This document shows, one piece after another, positions 44,596 to 53,408 of a DNA stretch of 64,000 bases. The notes under the pieces were generated by a model. That model was not told the DNA's origin, did not search any database, and was given only the letters and a program-made list of their open reading frames with translations. How positions within the stretch are numbered: the stretch's first letter is position 1; each line of letters begins with the position of its first letter. The DNA comes from Roseococcus microcysteis (lineage in GTDB: Bacteria > Pseudomonadota > Alphaproteobacteria > Acetobacterales > Acetobacteraceae): positions 2,124,501 to 2,188,500 of the forward strand of contig NZ_CP061718.1 in the NCBI RefSeq assembly GCF_014764365.1. Direction: 5' to 3'. Position numbers and translations under genes: made by a program.

Positions 44596-45477
44596 ATGCC
44601 GCGCATCACCACGCCCGACGGCATCAGCCTGCATTACGAGGAAGCGGGCACCGGCACGCCCATCCTCTTCATCCACGAATTCGGCGGCAACCATGAGAGC
44701 TGGGAGCCGCAGATGCGCCATTTCGCGCGGCGGCACCGCTGCATCACCTACGCCGCGCGCGGCTACCCGCCGTCGGACGTGCCGAGCGATGTCGAGCAGT
44801 ATTCCCAGGCCATCGCGGTGGCCGATGCGGTGGCGGTGCTGGACGGGCTGGGCATCGCCAAGGCGCATATCGTGGGCCTCTCCATGGGCGGCTTCGCGAC
44901 CGTGCATTTCGGCCTGCGCGCGCCGGAACGTGCCCTGTCGCTGACCGTCGCCGGCGCCGGCTATGGCTGCGAGAAGGAGCATGAGGAGTATTTCCGCGGC
45001 GTCTCCCTGGAAGTGGCCCGCCGCTTCGCCACCGACGGCGCCCGCGCCTTCGCGCCCATCTACGCCGAAGGCGCCAGCCGCGTGCAGTTCCAGAACAAGG
45101 ACCCGCGCGGCTGGCGGGAATTCGCCGACCGGCTGGCCACGCATTCGGATGTGGGCGCCTCGCTCACCATGCGGGGCGTGCAGGCGCGGCGGCCCTCCTT
45201 CTGGGATCTGGAGGAGGAGCTGCGCGCCATGCCCATCCCCACCCTCGTCATCGTGGGCGATGAGGATGACCACTGCCTGCAGCCCGGCATCTTCCTCAAG
45301 AAGACGCTCCCCGCCTGCGGCCTGTCGGTCTTTCCCAAGACCGGCCACACGCTGAATCTGGAGGAACCCGCCTGGTTCAACATGCACCTCGCGGAGTTCA
45401 TCGCGCAGGTGGAGGCCGGGCGCTGGGACAAGCGCGACCCCCGCGCGCTGCCCGGCCAGATCATGCGGACGGATTGA
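44596..45477 (+). CDS. alpha/beta-fold hydrolase
   Basis: Protein of 293 residues starting MPRITTPDGISLHYEEAGTG. The oxyanion region is LFIHEFGGNHESWEPQ, the nucleophile elbow is GLSMGGFATVHF (Ser96), the acid is probably in VIVGDEDDHCLQ, and the histidine is in PKTGHTLNLEEP. This layout is that of 3-oxoadipate enol-lactonase-type, RutD-type and epoxide-hydrolase-type proteins. A lactone, ester or aminoacrylate-type substrate is possible. It lies 12 nt after the aminotransferase gene and just before the M20 hydrolase. Confidence 0.88.
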   Translation: MPRITTPDGISLHYEEAGTGTPILFIHEFGGNHESWEPQMRHFARRHRCITYAARGYPPSDVPSDVEQYSQAIAVADAVAVLDGLGIAKAHIVGLSMGGFATVHFGLRAPERALSLTVAGAGYGCEKEHEEYFRGVSLEVARRFATDGARAFAPIYAEGASRVQFQNKDPRGWREFADRLATHSDVGASLTMRGVQARRPSFWDLEEELRAMPIPTLVIVGDEDDHCLQPGIFLKKTLPACGLSVFPKTGHTLNLEEPAWFNMHLAEFIAQVEAGRWDKRDPRALPGQIMRTD

Positions 45478-45479
45478 GC

Positions 45480-46682
45480 ATGTCGCGCCTATGGGACCGG
45501 CTGATGCGCCTGGCGGAGATCGGCGCGCGGGGCGATGGCGGCGTGGATCGCCAGGCGCTGACGCCGGGTGAGATCGAGGCCTGGCGGCTGGTGCTGCAAT
45601 GGGCGTCCGAGGCGGGGTTGGAAGCCGCCACCGATGATGCCGGCAACCTCTTCCTGACCCGCCCCGGCCGCGACCGCAGCCTGCCGCCGGCCGTGATCGG
45701 CAGCCATCTCGACACCCAGCCCAATGGTGGAAAGTTCGACGGCGCCTGGGGCGTGCTGGCCGCGCTGGAAGCCGTGGCGGACCTAGGGTTCACCCCCGCC
45801 CGCGACATCAGCGTCGTGGCCTGGAGCAATGAGGAAGGCAGCCGCTTCGCCCCGGGCATGACAGGCTCCGAGGCCTTCGCGGGCGTGCGCACGCTGGCCG
45901 CCATCCGCGCCCTGCGCGACGCGGACGGCGTGACCCTGGGCGAGGCGCTGGACACGCTGCACGCCGCCTTCCCGCATCTGCCGCGCCTGCCCCTGAACCG
46001 CGAATTCGCCTTCTGCATCGAGCCGCATATCGAGCAGGCGACGCTGCTGGAGGAGGCCGGCATCCCCATCGGCATCGTCACCGGCATCCAGGGCAAGATT
46101 ACATGGGAGATCACGCTGGAGGGCGAGGAAGGCCATGCCGGCACGCGCGACATGGCGCTGCGCCGAGATGCGGTGATGGCATTCGCCCGCATCGCCGCCC
46201 GCATGCAGCGCGAGGTGGGCGAGGCGGACCCCATCGTGAAATTCACCATCGGCATGGTGCGGGTGGTGCCCAACGCGCCCTCCGTCATCGCCGGGCGCGT
46301 GGTGTTCCGCATGGATCTTCGCCACCCGGACAATGCCGCGCTGGAACGCGCCGGCGCGCGGCTGGAGGCCATCGCGGCGGAAGAAGCCGCGCCCTGCGGC
46401 GTCACCATCACGCGGCTGGTCCACGCGCCTTCCAACGGTTTCGACGAAGGGCTACGCGCGCGCCTCGCCGCCAACGCCACGCGGCTCGGCCTGCCGCACA
46501 TGGCGTTGCTCTCCGCCGCCGGGCATGACGCGCGCCACATGGCGCCGCGCTGTCCCACGGCCATGATCTTCATCCCCTGCCGCGGCGGCATCAGCCACTC
46601 GCCGCTGGAATGGGCGGAGCCCGAACATGTGGAGGCCGGCGCCGCCGTCCTCGCCGAGACCGTGAAGGAGTTGTGCGCATGA
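45480..46682 (+). CDS. M20-family Zn hydrolase (N-carbamoyl-L-amino acid hydrolase / allantoate amidohydrolase type)
   Basis: Protein of 400 residues. Metal-binding stretches are GSHLDTQPNGGKFDG, SNEEGSRFAPGMTGSEAF and EPHIEQATLLEEAG; the dimerisation-domain histidine is in GEEGHAGTRDMALRRDA, and the last metal ligand is near GGISHSPLEW. This is the HyuC/AllC group, which hydrolyses N-carbamoyl amino acids, beta-ureido acids or allantoate to release ammonia and CO2 or urea-derived nitrogen. ATG 45480 is used, 2 nt after the hydrolase stop; a TTG at 45474 would overlap it. The cupin gene overlaps its end by 4 nt. Confidence 0.9.
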   Translation: MSRLWDRLMRLAEIGARGDGGVDRQALTPGEIEAWRLVLQWASEAGLEAATDDAGNLFLTRPGRDRSLPPAVIGSHLDTQPNGGKFDGAWGVLAALEAVADLGFTPARDISVVAWSNEEGSRFAPGMTGSEAFAGVRTLAAIRALRDADGVTLGEALDTLHAAFPHLPRLPLNREFAFCIEPHIEQATLLEEAGIPIGIVTGIQGKITWEITLEGEEGHAGTRDMALRRDAVMAFARIAARMQREVGEADPIVKFTIGMVRVVPNAPSVIAGRVVFRMDLRHPDNAALERAGARLEAIAAEEAAPCGVTITRLVHAPSNGFDEGLRARLAANATRLGLPHMALLSAAGHDARHMAPRCPTAMIFIPCRGGISHSPLEWAEPEHVEAGAAVLAETVKELCA

Positions 46683-47581
46683 TGGACATGGCCGCGCTGC
46701 CCGTGCAGCGCCCCGAACGCCCCGCCAATGCCGCGGCCGCGCGGGCGCGCTTCTTCAACTCGGGCAATGCCTTCAACGTGAAGCTGGCGCCCGTGCCGGC
46801 TGCGGATTTCGGCGCGGTGGCCGCCGCGGCCTTCGCCCCCGGCGCCGCGACCGGCGTGTATCCCTGTGATCAGTCAGCGGCCATTGGCTGCCCCTTCCCG
46901 GCCACCACGCCGCTGATGCTGGCGCGCTACGCCGTGATCCGCGCGGGCGAGACGCTGGCCTTCGACAGCAGGGCCACCGGCCTCATCGGCTGCGTGTTGC
47001 GCGGCATGGGCGCGGCCGATGCCTTCACCTGGGGCGAGGGCGATGTCTTCCTGCTGCCTGGCGGACATGTGGCCCTGACCGCCTCGGCCGATGCGGTGCT
47101 CTGGCTGGTGGGCAATGAGCCGCTGCTGGCCTTCGAGGGCCTGCGCCCCGGCCCCGCCACCCTGGCGCCCGTGCATTTCCCGGCGGCCGAGATCGAACGC
47201 CAGCTCGCCGTCATCGGCGCCTGCACCAGCAATGACGGCACGGCGGGGCTGGCGCTGATCTTCAGCTCGGACGGGCTCGAGGCCTGGCGGAATCTGACGG
47301 CGAGCATGACGCTCTCCCTCAACACCCTGCCGCCGCGCGAAAACCAGCGCGCCCATCGCCACAACGCCGCCGCCATCACGCTGGTGCTGCAGGGCGAGGA
47401 TTGCCATTCGCGCATTTCCGGCGAAACGCGGCGCTGGAGCCTGCACAACACCCTCGTCACCCCGCCGGGTGAGCCGCACTCGCACCACAATGGCGGCGAT
47501 GTGCAGGCCCGCTTCCTGATCGTGCAGGATGGCGGGCTGCACTATCACGCGCGCACGATGGGCTTTCAGTTCCTGGAGTGA
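46679..47581 (+). CDS. bicupin protein
   Basis: Protein of 300 residues with two cupin barrels. The first (about residues 85-160) has WGEGDVFLLPGGHVAL but few metal ligands. The second has RAHRHNAAAITLVLQGE and TPPGEPHSHHNGG, with the histidines expected of a metal site, resembling gentisate-dioxygenase-like cupins. Ureidoglycine aminohydrolase (AllE) is also a bicupin of this length, so either a ring-opening dioxygenase or a ureide-processing role is possible. ATG 46679 overlaps the M20 stop by 4 nt and has AAGGAG upstream. It is the last gene of the SDR operon and converges on the GntP gene. Confidence 0.8.
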   Translation: MMDMAALPVQRPERPANAAAARARFFNSGNAFNVKLAPVPAADFGAVAAAAFAPGAATGVYPCDQSAAIGCPFPATTPLMLARYAVIRAGETLAFDSRATGLIGCVLRGMGAADAFTWGEGDVFLLPGGHVALTASADAVLWLVGNEPLLAFEGLRPGPATLAPVHFPAAEIERQLAVIGACTSNDGTAGLALIFSSDGLEAWRNLTASMTLSLNTLPPRENQRAHRHNAAAITLVLQGEDCHSRISGETRRWSLHNTLVTPPGEPHSHHNGGDVQARFLIVQDGGLHYHARTMGFQFLE

Positions 47582-47588
47582 GCCCCGT

Positions 47589-49034
47589 CTAGAAGGCCCC
47601 CAGGAAGGTCGCGGCCAGGATCGCCACCACCAGCGCCAGCAGCGGGAACACCACCGCCACCATGGCCAGGTCGCCATAGGATTGCCGGTGCGTCAGCCCG
47701 CAGATGGCCAGCAGCGTCACCACCGCGCCATTGTGCGGCAGGCTGTCCAGCCCGCCCGTCGCGATGGCGGTGATGCGGTGCAGCGCCTCCGGCGCGATGC
47801 CGGCCGCGGCCCCCATCTGCACATAGGTCTCGCCCAGGGTGGAGAGCGCGATGCTCATGCCGCCTGAGGCCGAGCCCGTGATGCCCGCCAGCACATTCAC
47901 CGCGATGGCGAGGGAGACCAGCGGGTTCTCGCCGCCAATGCCCAGCACGCCCTGCCGCACCAGGTCGAAGGCCGGCAGGGCCGCGATCACGGCACCGAAG
48001 CCCACCAGCGAGGCCGTGTTGAAGATGGGCAGCACCGAGGCATTGGCGCCCGCGTCCAGCGAGGTCTTCACCGAAGCAAGCCGTCCCCAATTCGTCGCCA
48101 CCAGCACCAGGATGGCGGCGCTCAGCGCCAGGATGATGGACCAGACGCCCAGCACGGAGGAAAGCCCCACGCCGCCGAAGCGCGGCTCGGCCAGGAAGGC
48201 GGTGTCCCAGGCGGGAATGACGAAGCTGGAGAAGATGAGGTTCGCCAGGATCACCACCACCACCGGCAGCACGGCCAGCAGGAAGGGCGGCTGGGCGGGG
48301 GCGGGCGCGGGTTCGATCTCGGCCACATCGAAGCCCTCGCCCGCCGCGCGCTCGCGCATGTCGGGGTTGGGAGCGGGGGCGTGGTCGGGGTGGTCGCCAT
48401 AGCCCTCGCCGCGGGCGCGGGCGGAGGCGGCGCGGCGCATCAGCCACCATTGCCCCGCGCCGAACATCACCAGCGCGGCCAGGATGCCCAGGCCGGGTGC
48501 GGCGAAGGGCGTGGTGCCGAAGAAGGGCATGGGGATGGCGTTCTGGATGGCGGGCGTGCCCGGCAGCGCCGTCATGGTGAAGGTGAAGGCGCCGAGCGCG
48601 ATGGTGGCTGGGATCAGGCGCTTCGGGATGTCGGCCTCGCGGAACAGGCTGGCCGCGATGGGGTAGATGGCGAAGGCCACGACGAAGAGCGAGACGCCGC
48701 CATAGGTCAGGATGGCGCAGGCCAGCACCACGGCCAGGATGGCTTGGCCCCCGCCCAGCCGCGCCACCAGCCCCTGCGCGATGGCGCGCGCCGCCCCGCT
48801 GTCATCCATCAGCCGGCCGAAGATGGCGCCCAGCAGGAACAGCGGGAAGAAGGAGATGACGAAGCCGCCGGCCGAGGTCATGAAGACCTGGGTGTAGAGG
48901 CCCAGCAGCGGCGCGCCCGCGAACACCGCCGCCAGCAGCGCCATGGCCGGCGCCAGCAGCAGCACCGAGATGCCGCGATAGGCCAGGAAGATCAGCAGCC
49001 CCAGCGCCAGCAGGACACCCGCCAGCCCGATCAT
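47589..49034 (-). CDS. GntP-family permease
   Basis: Protein of 481 residues with about 12-14 membrane helices. The family is recognisable from FFPLFLLGAIFGRLMDDSGAA, GGVSLFVVAFAIYPIAASLF, FTMTALPGTPAIQNAIP and the C-terminal LDSLPHNGAVVTLLAI. GntP carriers take up gluconate, hydroxybutyrate or similar organic acids with protons. A charged cytoplasmic loop rich in Pro and Glu splits the two halves. The start overlaps the patatin stop by 4 nt, so the two are coupled; hydroxybutyrate is a reasonable substrate guess given that context. Confidence 0.88.
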   Translation of the reverse strand: MIGLAGVLLALGLLIFLAYRGISVLLLAPAMALLAAVFAGAPLLGLYTQVFMTSAGGFVISFFPLFLLGAIFGRLMDDSGAARAIAQGLVARLGGGQAILAVVLACAILTYGGVSLFVVAFAIYPIAASLFREADIPKRLIPATIALGAFTFTMTALPGTPAIQNAIPMPFFGTTPFAAPGLGILAALVMFGAGQWWLMRRAASARARGEGYGDHPDHAPAPNPDMRERAAGEGFDVAEIEPAPAPAQPPFLLAVLPVVVVILANLIFSSFVIPAWDTAFLAEPRFGGVGLSSVLGVWSIILALSAAILVLVATNWGRLASVKTSLDAGANASVLPIFNTASLVGFGAVIAALPAFDLVRQGVLGIGGENPLVSLAIAVNVLAGITGSASGGMSIALSTLGETYVQMGAAAGIAPEALHRITAIATGGLDSLPHNGAVVTLLAICGLTHRQSYGDLAMVAVVFPLLALVVAILAATFLGAF

Positions 49035-50089
49035 TCGGCGGACCCCTTGGGCGCCTTGCCGGGTTCGCGCAGCGTGCCCAGGAACAGCGTCTCGGGGTCG
49101 AAGGTGGAGCGCTGGCCGATATCGTCGCGGTGCTGCGCCAGCCAGGCATCGGCCGCGGCGCGGCCATGGTCGCGCAGATGCGTCAGGAAATCCCATTCGG
49201 CATTGAGCTTGGAGGAGGCGGAGAGATGCTCCAGCCCATGCCCGCCGATGCGGTGCAGCCGCATGTCGCGGTAGCGCTCATTCTCCAGCCCCTCCGCCTT
49301 GATCAGGCGGCGCAGCAGGGTGATGGCGCGGAGTTCCTTGATGAGGGCCGCGTTGAAGGTGATCTCGTTCAGGCGGTTCTGGATTTCGGCCGCGGTGGTG
49401 GGCAGTTCGTCGCTGCGGATGGGGTTGATCTGCACGATCATCAGGTCGCGGCAATCACTCTCATCCACCAGCGGGTAGAGGGCGGGGTTGCCCATGTAGC
49501 CGCCATCCCAATAGGGCTCGCCGTCAATCTCCACGGCCTTGTAGAGGGTGGGCAGGCAGGCCGAGGCCATCACCGCATCCACCGTCAGCTCGCCGCGGCG
49601 GAAGGTGCGCGGCAGGCCGGTGCGGACATTGGTGGCCGTCACGAACAGCTTCACCGACTGGCACGCATTGACGTTGTCGAAATCCACCGAGGCTTCGAGC
49701 ACGTCGCGCAGCGGGTTCAGGTCGAACAGGTTCAGCTCATAGGGCGAGGCGAGGCGCGACAGCAGGTCCATCGCGATGTAGCCGGGCGAGGTGTCCAGGC
49801 TCCATCGCCCCATCAGCCGGTCTATCGGGCTGCGCTGGATGGGGCTGAAGCGCGCGGCGTCGCTGACCGCGCGCCAGAATTTTTCCAATGCCTCGCGCGC
49901 GCCTTCGCGGCCGCCGCGCACCATGCCATCGGCCAGCACCACGGCGTTCATGGCGCCGGCGCTGGTGCCGCTGATGGCCTCGATGTCGAGCTGGCCATCC
50001 TCCAGCAGGCGGTCGAGCACGCCCCAGCTATAGGCGCCGTGCGCGCCCCCGCCCTGCAGGGCCAGTTCGATCTTCTTGTCGCCGGTCAT
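49031..50089 (-). CDS. patatin-like phospholipase family protein
   Basis: Protein of 352 residues. The oxyanion loop is ALQGGGAHGAYSWG, the nucleophile elbow is GTSAG (Ser43) and the dyad aspartate is in YWDGGYMG (D195). The C-terminal part (NRLNEITFNAALIKELRAI) resembles the DUF3734 extension of alphaproteobacterial patatins, often encoded beside hydroxybutyrate genes. No signal peptide is seen, so it should act on cytosolic lipid or polyhydroxybutyrate granules. It shares an operon with the GntP permease. A strong hairpin lies in its leader at 50109-50134. Confidence 0.86.
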   Translation of the reverse strand: MTGDKKIELALQGGGAHGAYSWGVLDRLLEDGQLDIEAISGTSAGAMNAVVLADGMVRGGREGAREALEKFWRAVSDAARFSPIQRSPIDRLMGRWSLDTSPGYIAMDLLSRLASPYELNLFDLNPLRDVLEASVDFDNVNACQSVKLFVTATNVRTGLPRTFRRGELTVDAVMASACLPTLYKAVEIDGEPYWDGGYMGNPALYPLVDESDCRDLMIVQINPIRSDELPTTAAEIQNRLNEITFNAALIKELRAITLLRRLIKAEGLENERYRDMRLHRIGGHGLEHLSASSKLNAEWDFLTHLRDHGRAAADAWLAQHRDDIGQRSTFDPETLFLGTLREPGKAPKGSAE

Positions 50090-50108
50090 GCGCGCCTCCT
50101 GCCAGTGT

Positions 50109-50134
50109 CGCCCCCGGTGTTGCCACCGGAGGCG
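50109..50134 (-). other. GNRA-capped hairpin in the patatin mRNA leader
   Basis: Read on the minus strand, CGCCTCCGGTG pairs along all 11 positions (one G-U) with CACCGGGGGCG around a GCAA tetraloop. It ends about 20 nt before the patatin start codon, just upstream of the ribosome site (GGAGG). No T-run follows, so it is not a normal terminator. Confidence 0.5.
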
Positions 50135-50215
50135 TCCAGACCTGTTCAGCGCATGAGCTTACCAAACGATGCTGCGGTGCAGCAAATTTTCTGACGGCGG
50201 GTTAATCCAGGCGCG

Positions 50216-51193
50216 CTAATCCACAGTCGCGCCGGAGGCCTGCACGATGGGCCGCCAGCGCTCCAGCTCCGTCGCCACGAATTGCGTGAACTGCTCGGGC
50301 GTCATGTCGCCCGGGTCGCCGCCCAGCTCCGCGAAGCGGGCGCGCATGGCGGGGGCGGTGATGATGGCCATGGTCTCGCGGTGCAGGCGCTCGGTGATGG
50401 CAGGCGGCATGCCGGCGGGGCCGGAGAGCGAGAACCAGGTCGTGCTCACCAGATCCACATCCTGCTCGCGGAAGGTGGGAACGTTGGGGAAGGAGGGGTG
50501 GCGCTGCGCGCTGGACATGGCGATGGGCCGCACCACGTCGGCGCGGATATGCGCCGCCGCCGAGGGCAGGCTGTCCGACATCATCGGCACCTGCCCCGCG
50601 ATGACGGCCGCCATGGCCGGGCCCGCGCCGCGGAAGGGCACATGGGTGTATTCGATGCCCATCAGCCGCGCGAACTGCACGATCATCAGGTGGTTGGAGG
50701 AGCCGGCGCCGGAGCTTGCCATGTTCATCCCGCCCGGCTGCGCGCGGGCCAGGCGCACGATGTCCGCCAGGTTCTGGATGGGCGTGTTCTTGTTCACCAC
50801 CCAGACCGAGGGGTTGGTGATGACCATGGCGATGTGCGTGAAGCTGCGCACCGCGTCATAGCGCAGATTGCGGTAGAGCGAGGGGCCGATGGCGTGGCTC
50901 GCGATGTTGCTCATCAGCAGCGTCTGGCCGTCGGGCGCGGCATCGGCCACCAGCTGGCTGCCCGTGGTGGCGGTGGCGCCGGCGCGGTTCTCGACGACGA
51001 AGGGGGTGTTAAGGCGGAGGGCCAGCTGGTCCGCCACCAGCCGCGCCACCAGGTCGGTCGTTCCGCCAGGGGCGAAGGGAACGACGAGGCGGATGGGGCC
51101 GGAGGGCCAGTTCTGCGCCTGGACGATGGCCGGGCTGGCGATCAGGCCGGCACCGCCCAGCAACAGCGGGCGGCGATTGATATTCTTGAGCAT
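50216..51193 (-). CDS. tripartite tricarboxylate transporter (TctC/Bug) substrate-binding protein
   Basis: Protein of 325 residues, the only one of the five such proteins on the minus strand. The export signal is LLLGGAGLIASPAIVQAQ. The mature start is GPIRLVVPFAPGGTTDLVAR; the ligand loop VVENRAGATATTGSQLVADA and VPFRGAGPAMAAVIAG follow. ATG 51193 has a GGGGAG site; ATG 51208 would put that site inside the coding region. It is monocistronic between the patatin leader and typA. The ligand is unknown and no membrane partner is encoded here. Confidence 0.9.
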   Translation of the reverse strand: MLKNINRRPLLLGGAGLIASPAIVQAQNWPSGPIRLVVPFAPGGTTDLVARLVADQLALRLNTPFVVENRAGATATTGSQLVADAAPDGQTLLMSNIASHAIGPSLYRNLRYDAVRSFTHIAMVITNPSVWVVNKNTPIQNLADIVRLARAQPGGMNMASSGAGSSNHLMIVQFARLMGIEYTHVPFRGAGPAMAAVIAGQVPMMSDSLPSAAAHIRADVVRPIAMSSAQRHPSFPNVPTFREQDVDLVSTTWFSLSGPAGMPPAITERLHRETMAIITAPAMRARFAELGGDPGDMTPEQFTQFVATELERWRPIVQASGATVD

Positions 51194-51295
51194 ACGTCTC
51201 CCCTCCACGACATCGGAACAGCGTCGTTGAAGGGGTGAGATGCCATGCCGCGCGGGCGCGCGGCAAGTCAGGGCGACTTCGCGGTCGCGCCGGAC

Positions 51296-53143
51296 TTAGC
51301 CGACCGGGTCGCCCTTCACGGCCATGCCATCGGCGCGGCGCTGGGCGCGCTTGCGCTCATTGGGGTCGAGGTAGCGCTTGCGCAGGCGCACGGCGCTGGG
51401 CGTCACCTCCACCAGCTCGTCATCCTCGATGTAGGCGATGGCCTGCTCCAGGCTCATGCGCCGGGGCGGGATCAGCAGCAGCGCGTCATCCTTGCCGGCG
51501 GCGCGGATGTTGGTCAGCTTCTTCTCCTTGACCGGGTTCACCTCCAGGTCGTCATCGCGCGAATTCTCGCCGATGATCATGCCCACATAGACCTTGGCGC
51601 CGGCGCCCACGAACAGCGCGCCACGCTCCTGCAGGGCGAAGAGCGCATACTGCGTCGTCTCGCCATCCACGTTGGAGATCAGGCTGCCATTGCGCCGCCC
51701 CTCGATCACGCCCGCCCATTCCTGGTAGCCCAGGAACAGCCGGTTCATGATGCCGGTGCCGCGCGTGTCGGTCAGGAATTCCGAGTGGTAGCCGATGAGG
51801 CCGCGCGAAGGCATGTGGAAGGTCAGCCGCGTCTTGCCGCCGCCCGAGGGCCGCATGTCCTGCATCTGGCCCTTGCGGACCGACAGCTTCTCGACGACGA
51901 CGCCGGAATAGGCCTCGTCCACGTCCACCAGCACTTCCTCGTAGGGCTCCTCGCGCGCGCCGGTCTCGGGGTTCTCGCGCACCAGCACGCGGGGGCGGCC
52001 GATGGTCAGTTCGAAGCCCTCGCGGCGCATCTGCTCGATGAGGACGCCGAGCTGGAGTTCACCGCGCCCGGCCACCTCGAAGGCGTCCGTCTCCTCGCTG
52101 TCGCGGATCTGGATGGCGACGTTGCTTTCCGTCTCGCGGAAGAGGCGGTCGCGGATCTGGCGCGAGGTCACCTTCTTGCCCTCGCGGCCGCCCAGCGGGC
52201 CGTCATTCACGCGGAAGGTCATGGCGAGCGTCGGCGGGTCCACCGGCACGGAGGGCAGGGCCACATTCTGCTCGGGCGCGCAGATGGTGTCGGGGATGGT
52301 GGTGTCCGACAGGCCGGCGATGGCGATGATGTCACCCGCCTGCGCCTCGTCCACCGGCACGCGCTCCAGGCCACGGAAGGTCAGCAGCTTGGTCAGCCGG
52401 CCGGTCTCGACCTGGGTGCCATCGGCGCGCAGCACCTTCACCGGCATGTTCACGCGGGCCACGCCCTGCTCGATGCGGCCCGTGAGGATGCGGCCCAGGA
52501 AGTTGTCATATTCCAGGATGGAGGCGTTCATCGCGAAGGGCGCGGCCGCGTCCACCTTCGGCTCCGGCACATGGCGCACCACCAGGTTGAACAGCGCGTC
52601 CAGGTTCTCGCGCGGGCCTTCCATGCTCTCATCGGCCCAGCCCTGGCGGCCGGAGGCGAAGAGCATGGGGAAGTCCAGCTGCTCGTCGGAGGCGCCGAGG
52701 TTGGCGAAGAGGTCGAACACCTCGTCATGCACCTCATGCGGGCGGGCGTCCTGGCGGTCCACCTTGTTCACCACCACGATGGGGCGGATGCCGCGCGCCA
52801 GCGCCTTGCCGAGGACGAACTTGGTCTGGGGCAGCACGCCCTCGGCCGCGTCCACCAGCAGGATGGCGCCGTCCACCATGGAGAGGATGCGCTCCACCTC
52901 GCCGCCGAAATCGGCGTGGCCGGGGGTGTCCACGATGTTGAGCTTGGTGCCCTCCCATTCCACGGCCGTGCACTTGGCCAGGATGGTGATGCCGCGTTCC
53001 TTTTCGAGGTCGTTCCGGTCCATCGCCCGCTCGGCGACCTGCTGGTTTTCACGGAAGGTGCCGGCCTGCTTGAGCAGTTGGTCCACCAGCGTGGTCTTGC
53101 CGTGGTCGACGTGCGCGATGATGGCGAGGTTGCGCATCGGCAT
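51296..53143 (-). CDS. typA: ribosome-associated GTPase TypA/BipA
   Basis: Translational GTPase of 615 residues. G motifs are IAHVDHGKTT (G1), an effector loop with ERGITILAK (G2), NIVDTPGHADFGGEV (G3) and VVNKVDRQDARP (G4). After domain 2 come the EF-G-like domain (residues about 300-390), the domain V equivalent and the BipA-specific C-terminus (SRGLIGYHSEFLTDTRGTG, RRMSLEQAIAYIEDDELVEV). It aids 50S assembly and stress or low-temperature growth. ATG 53143 has GGAG 8 nt upstream. The 265-nt gap upstream (53144-53408) shows nothing further that I can assign. Confidence 0.97.
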   Translation of the reverse strand: MPMRNLAIIAHVDHGKTTLVDQLLKQAGTFRENQQVAERAMDRNDLEKERGITILAKCTAVEWEGTKLNIVDTPGHADFGGEVERILSMVDGAILLVDAAEGVLPQTKFVLGKALARGIRPIVVVNKVDRQDARPHEVHDEVFDLFANLGASDEQLDFPMLFASGRQGWADESMEGPRENLDALFNLVVRHVPEPKVDAAAPFAMNASILEYDNFLGRILTGRIEQGVARVNMPVKVLRADGTQVETGRLTKLLTFRGLERVPVDEAQAGDIIAIAGLSDTTIPDTICAPEQNVALPSVPVDPPTLAMTFRVNDGPLGGREGKKVTSRQIRDRLFRETESNVAIQIRDSEETDAFEVAGRGELQLGVLIEQMRREGFELTIGRPRVLVRENPETGAREEPYEEVLVDVDEAYSGVVVEKLSVRKGQMQDMRPSGGGKTRLTFHMPSRGLIGYHSEFLTDTRGTGIMNRLFLGYQEWAGVIEGRRNGSLISNVDGETTQYALFALQERGALFVGAGAKVYVGMIIGENSRDDDLEVNPVKEKKLTNIRAAGKDDALLLIPPRRMSLEQAIAYIEDDELVEVTPSAVRLRKRYLDPNERKRAQRRADGMAVKGDPVG

Positions 53144-53408
53144 GGGGCAGGCTCCGGGCATGGGCAGGCCCGGGCGCGAATTGCCCAGGCGGCGGGGAAA
53201 CGGATTTTGGGCTTGTGGCGCGGTATCTAGGGGGTCAGGTGAGAAATAGCCAGTGCAACTCGCACCTTTTGCCGCGTTCAAATGTTATGGCAGGGCCCCG
53301 CCACCGGAATTGCGCGAGGCATAGGCCGCAGGTCAGCCGGGGAGCAGCTGGTTTTGCCCAGACGGAACGCCGCCCCGGCGCTGCAACCATAGCCGGGAAG
53401 CGAATGCG

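Noticed and set aside
53144..53408. Possible small gene between typA and the exported-protein gene
   Set aside because: The open frames here have no ribosome site and no protein-like composition; the stretch probably holds only the two promoters.
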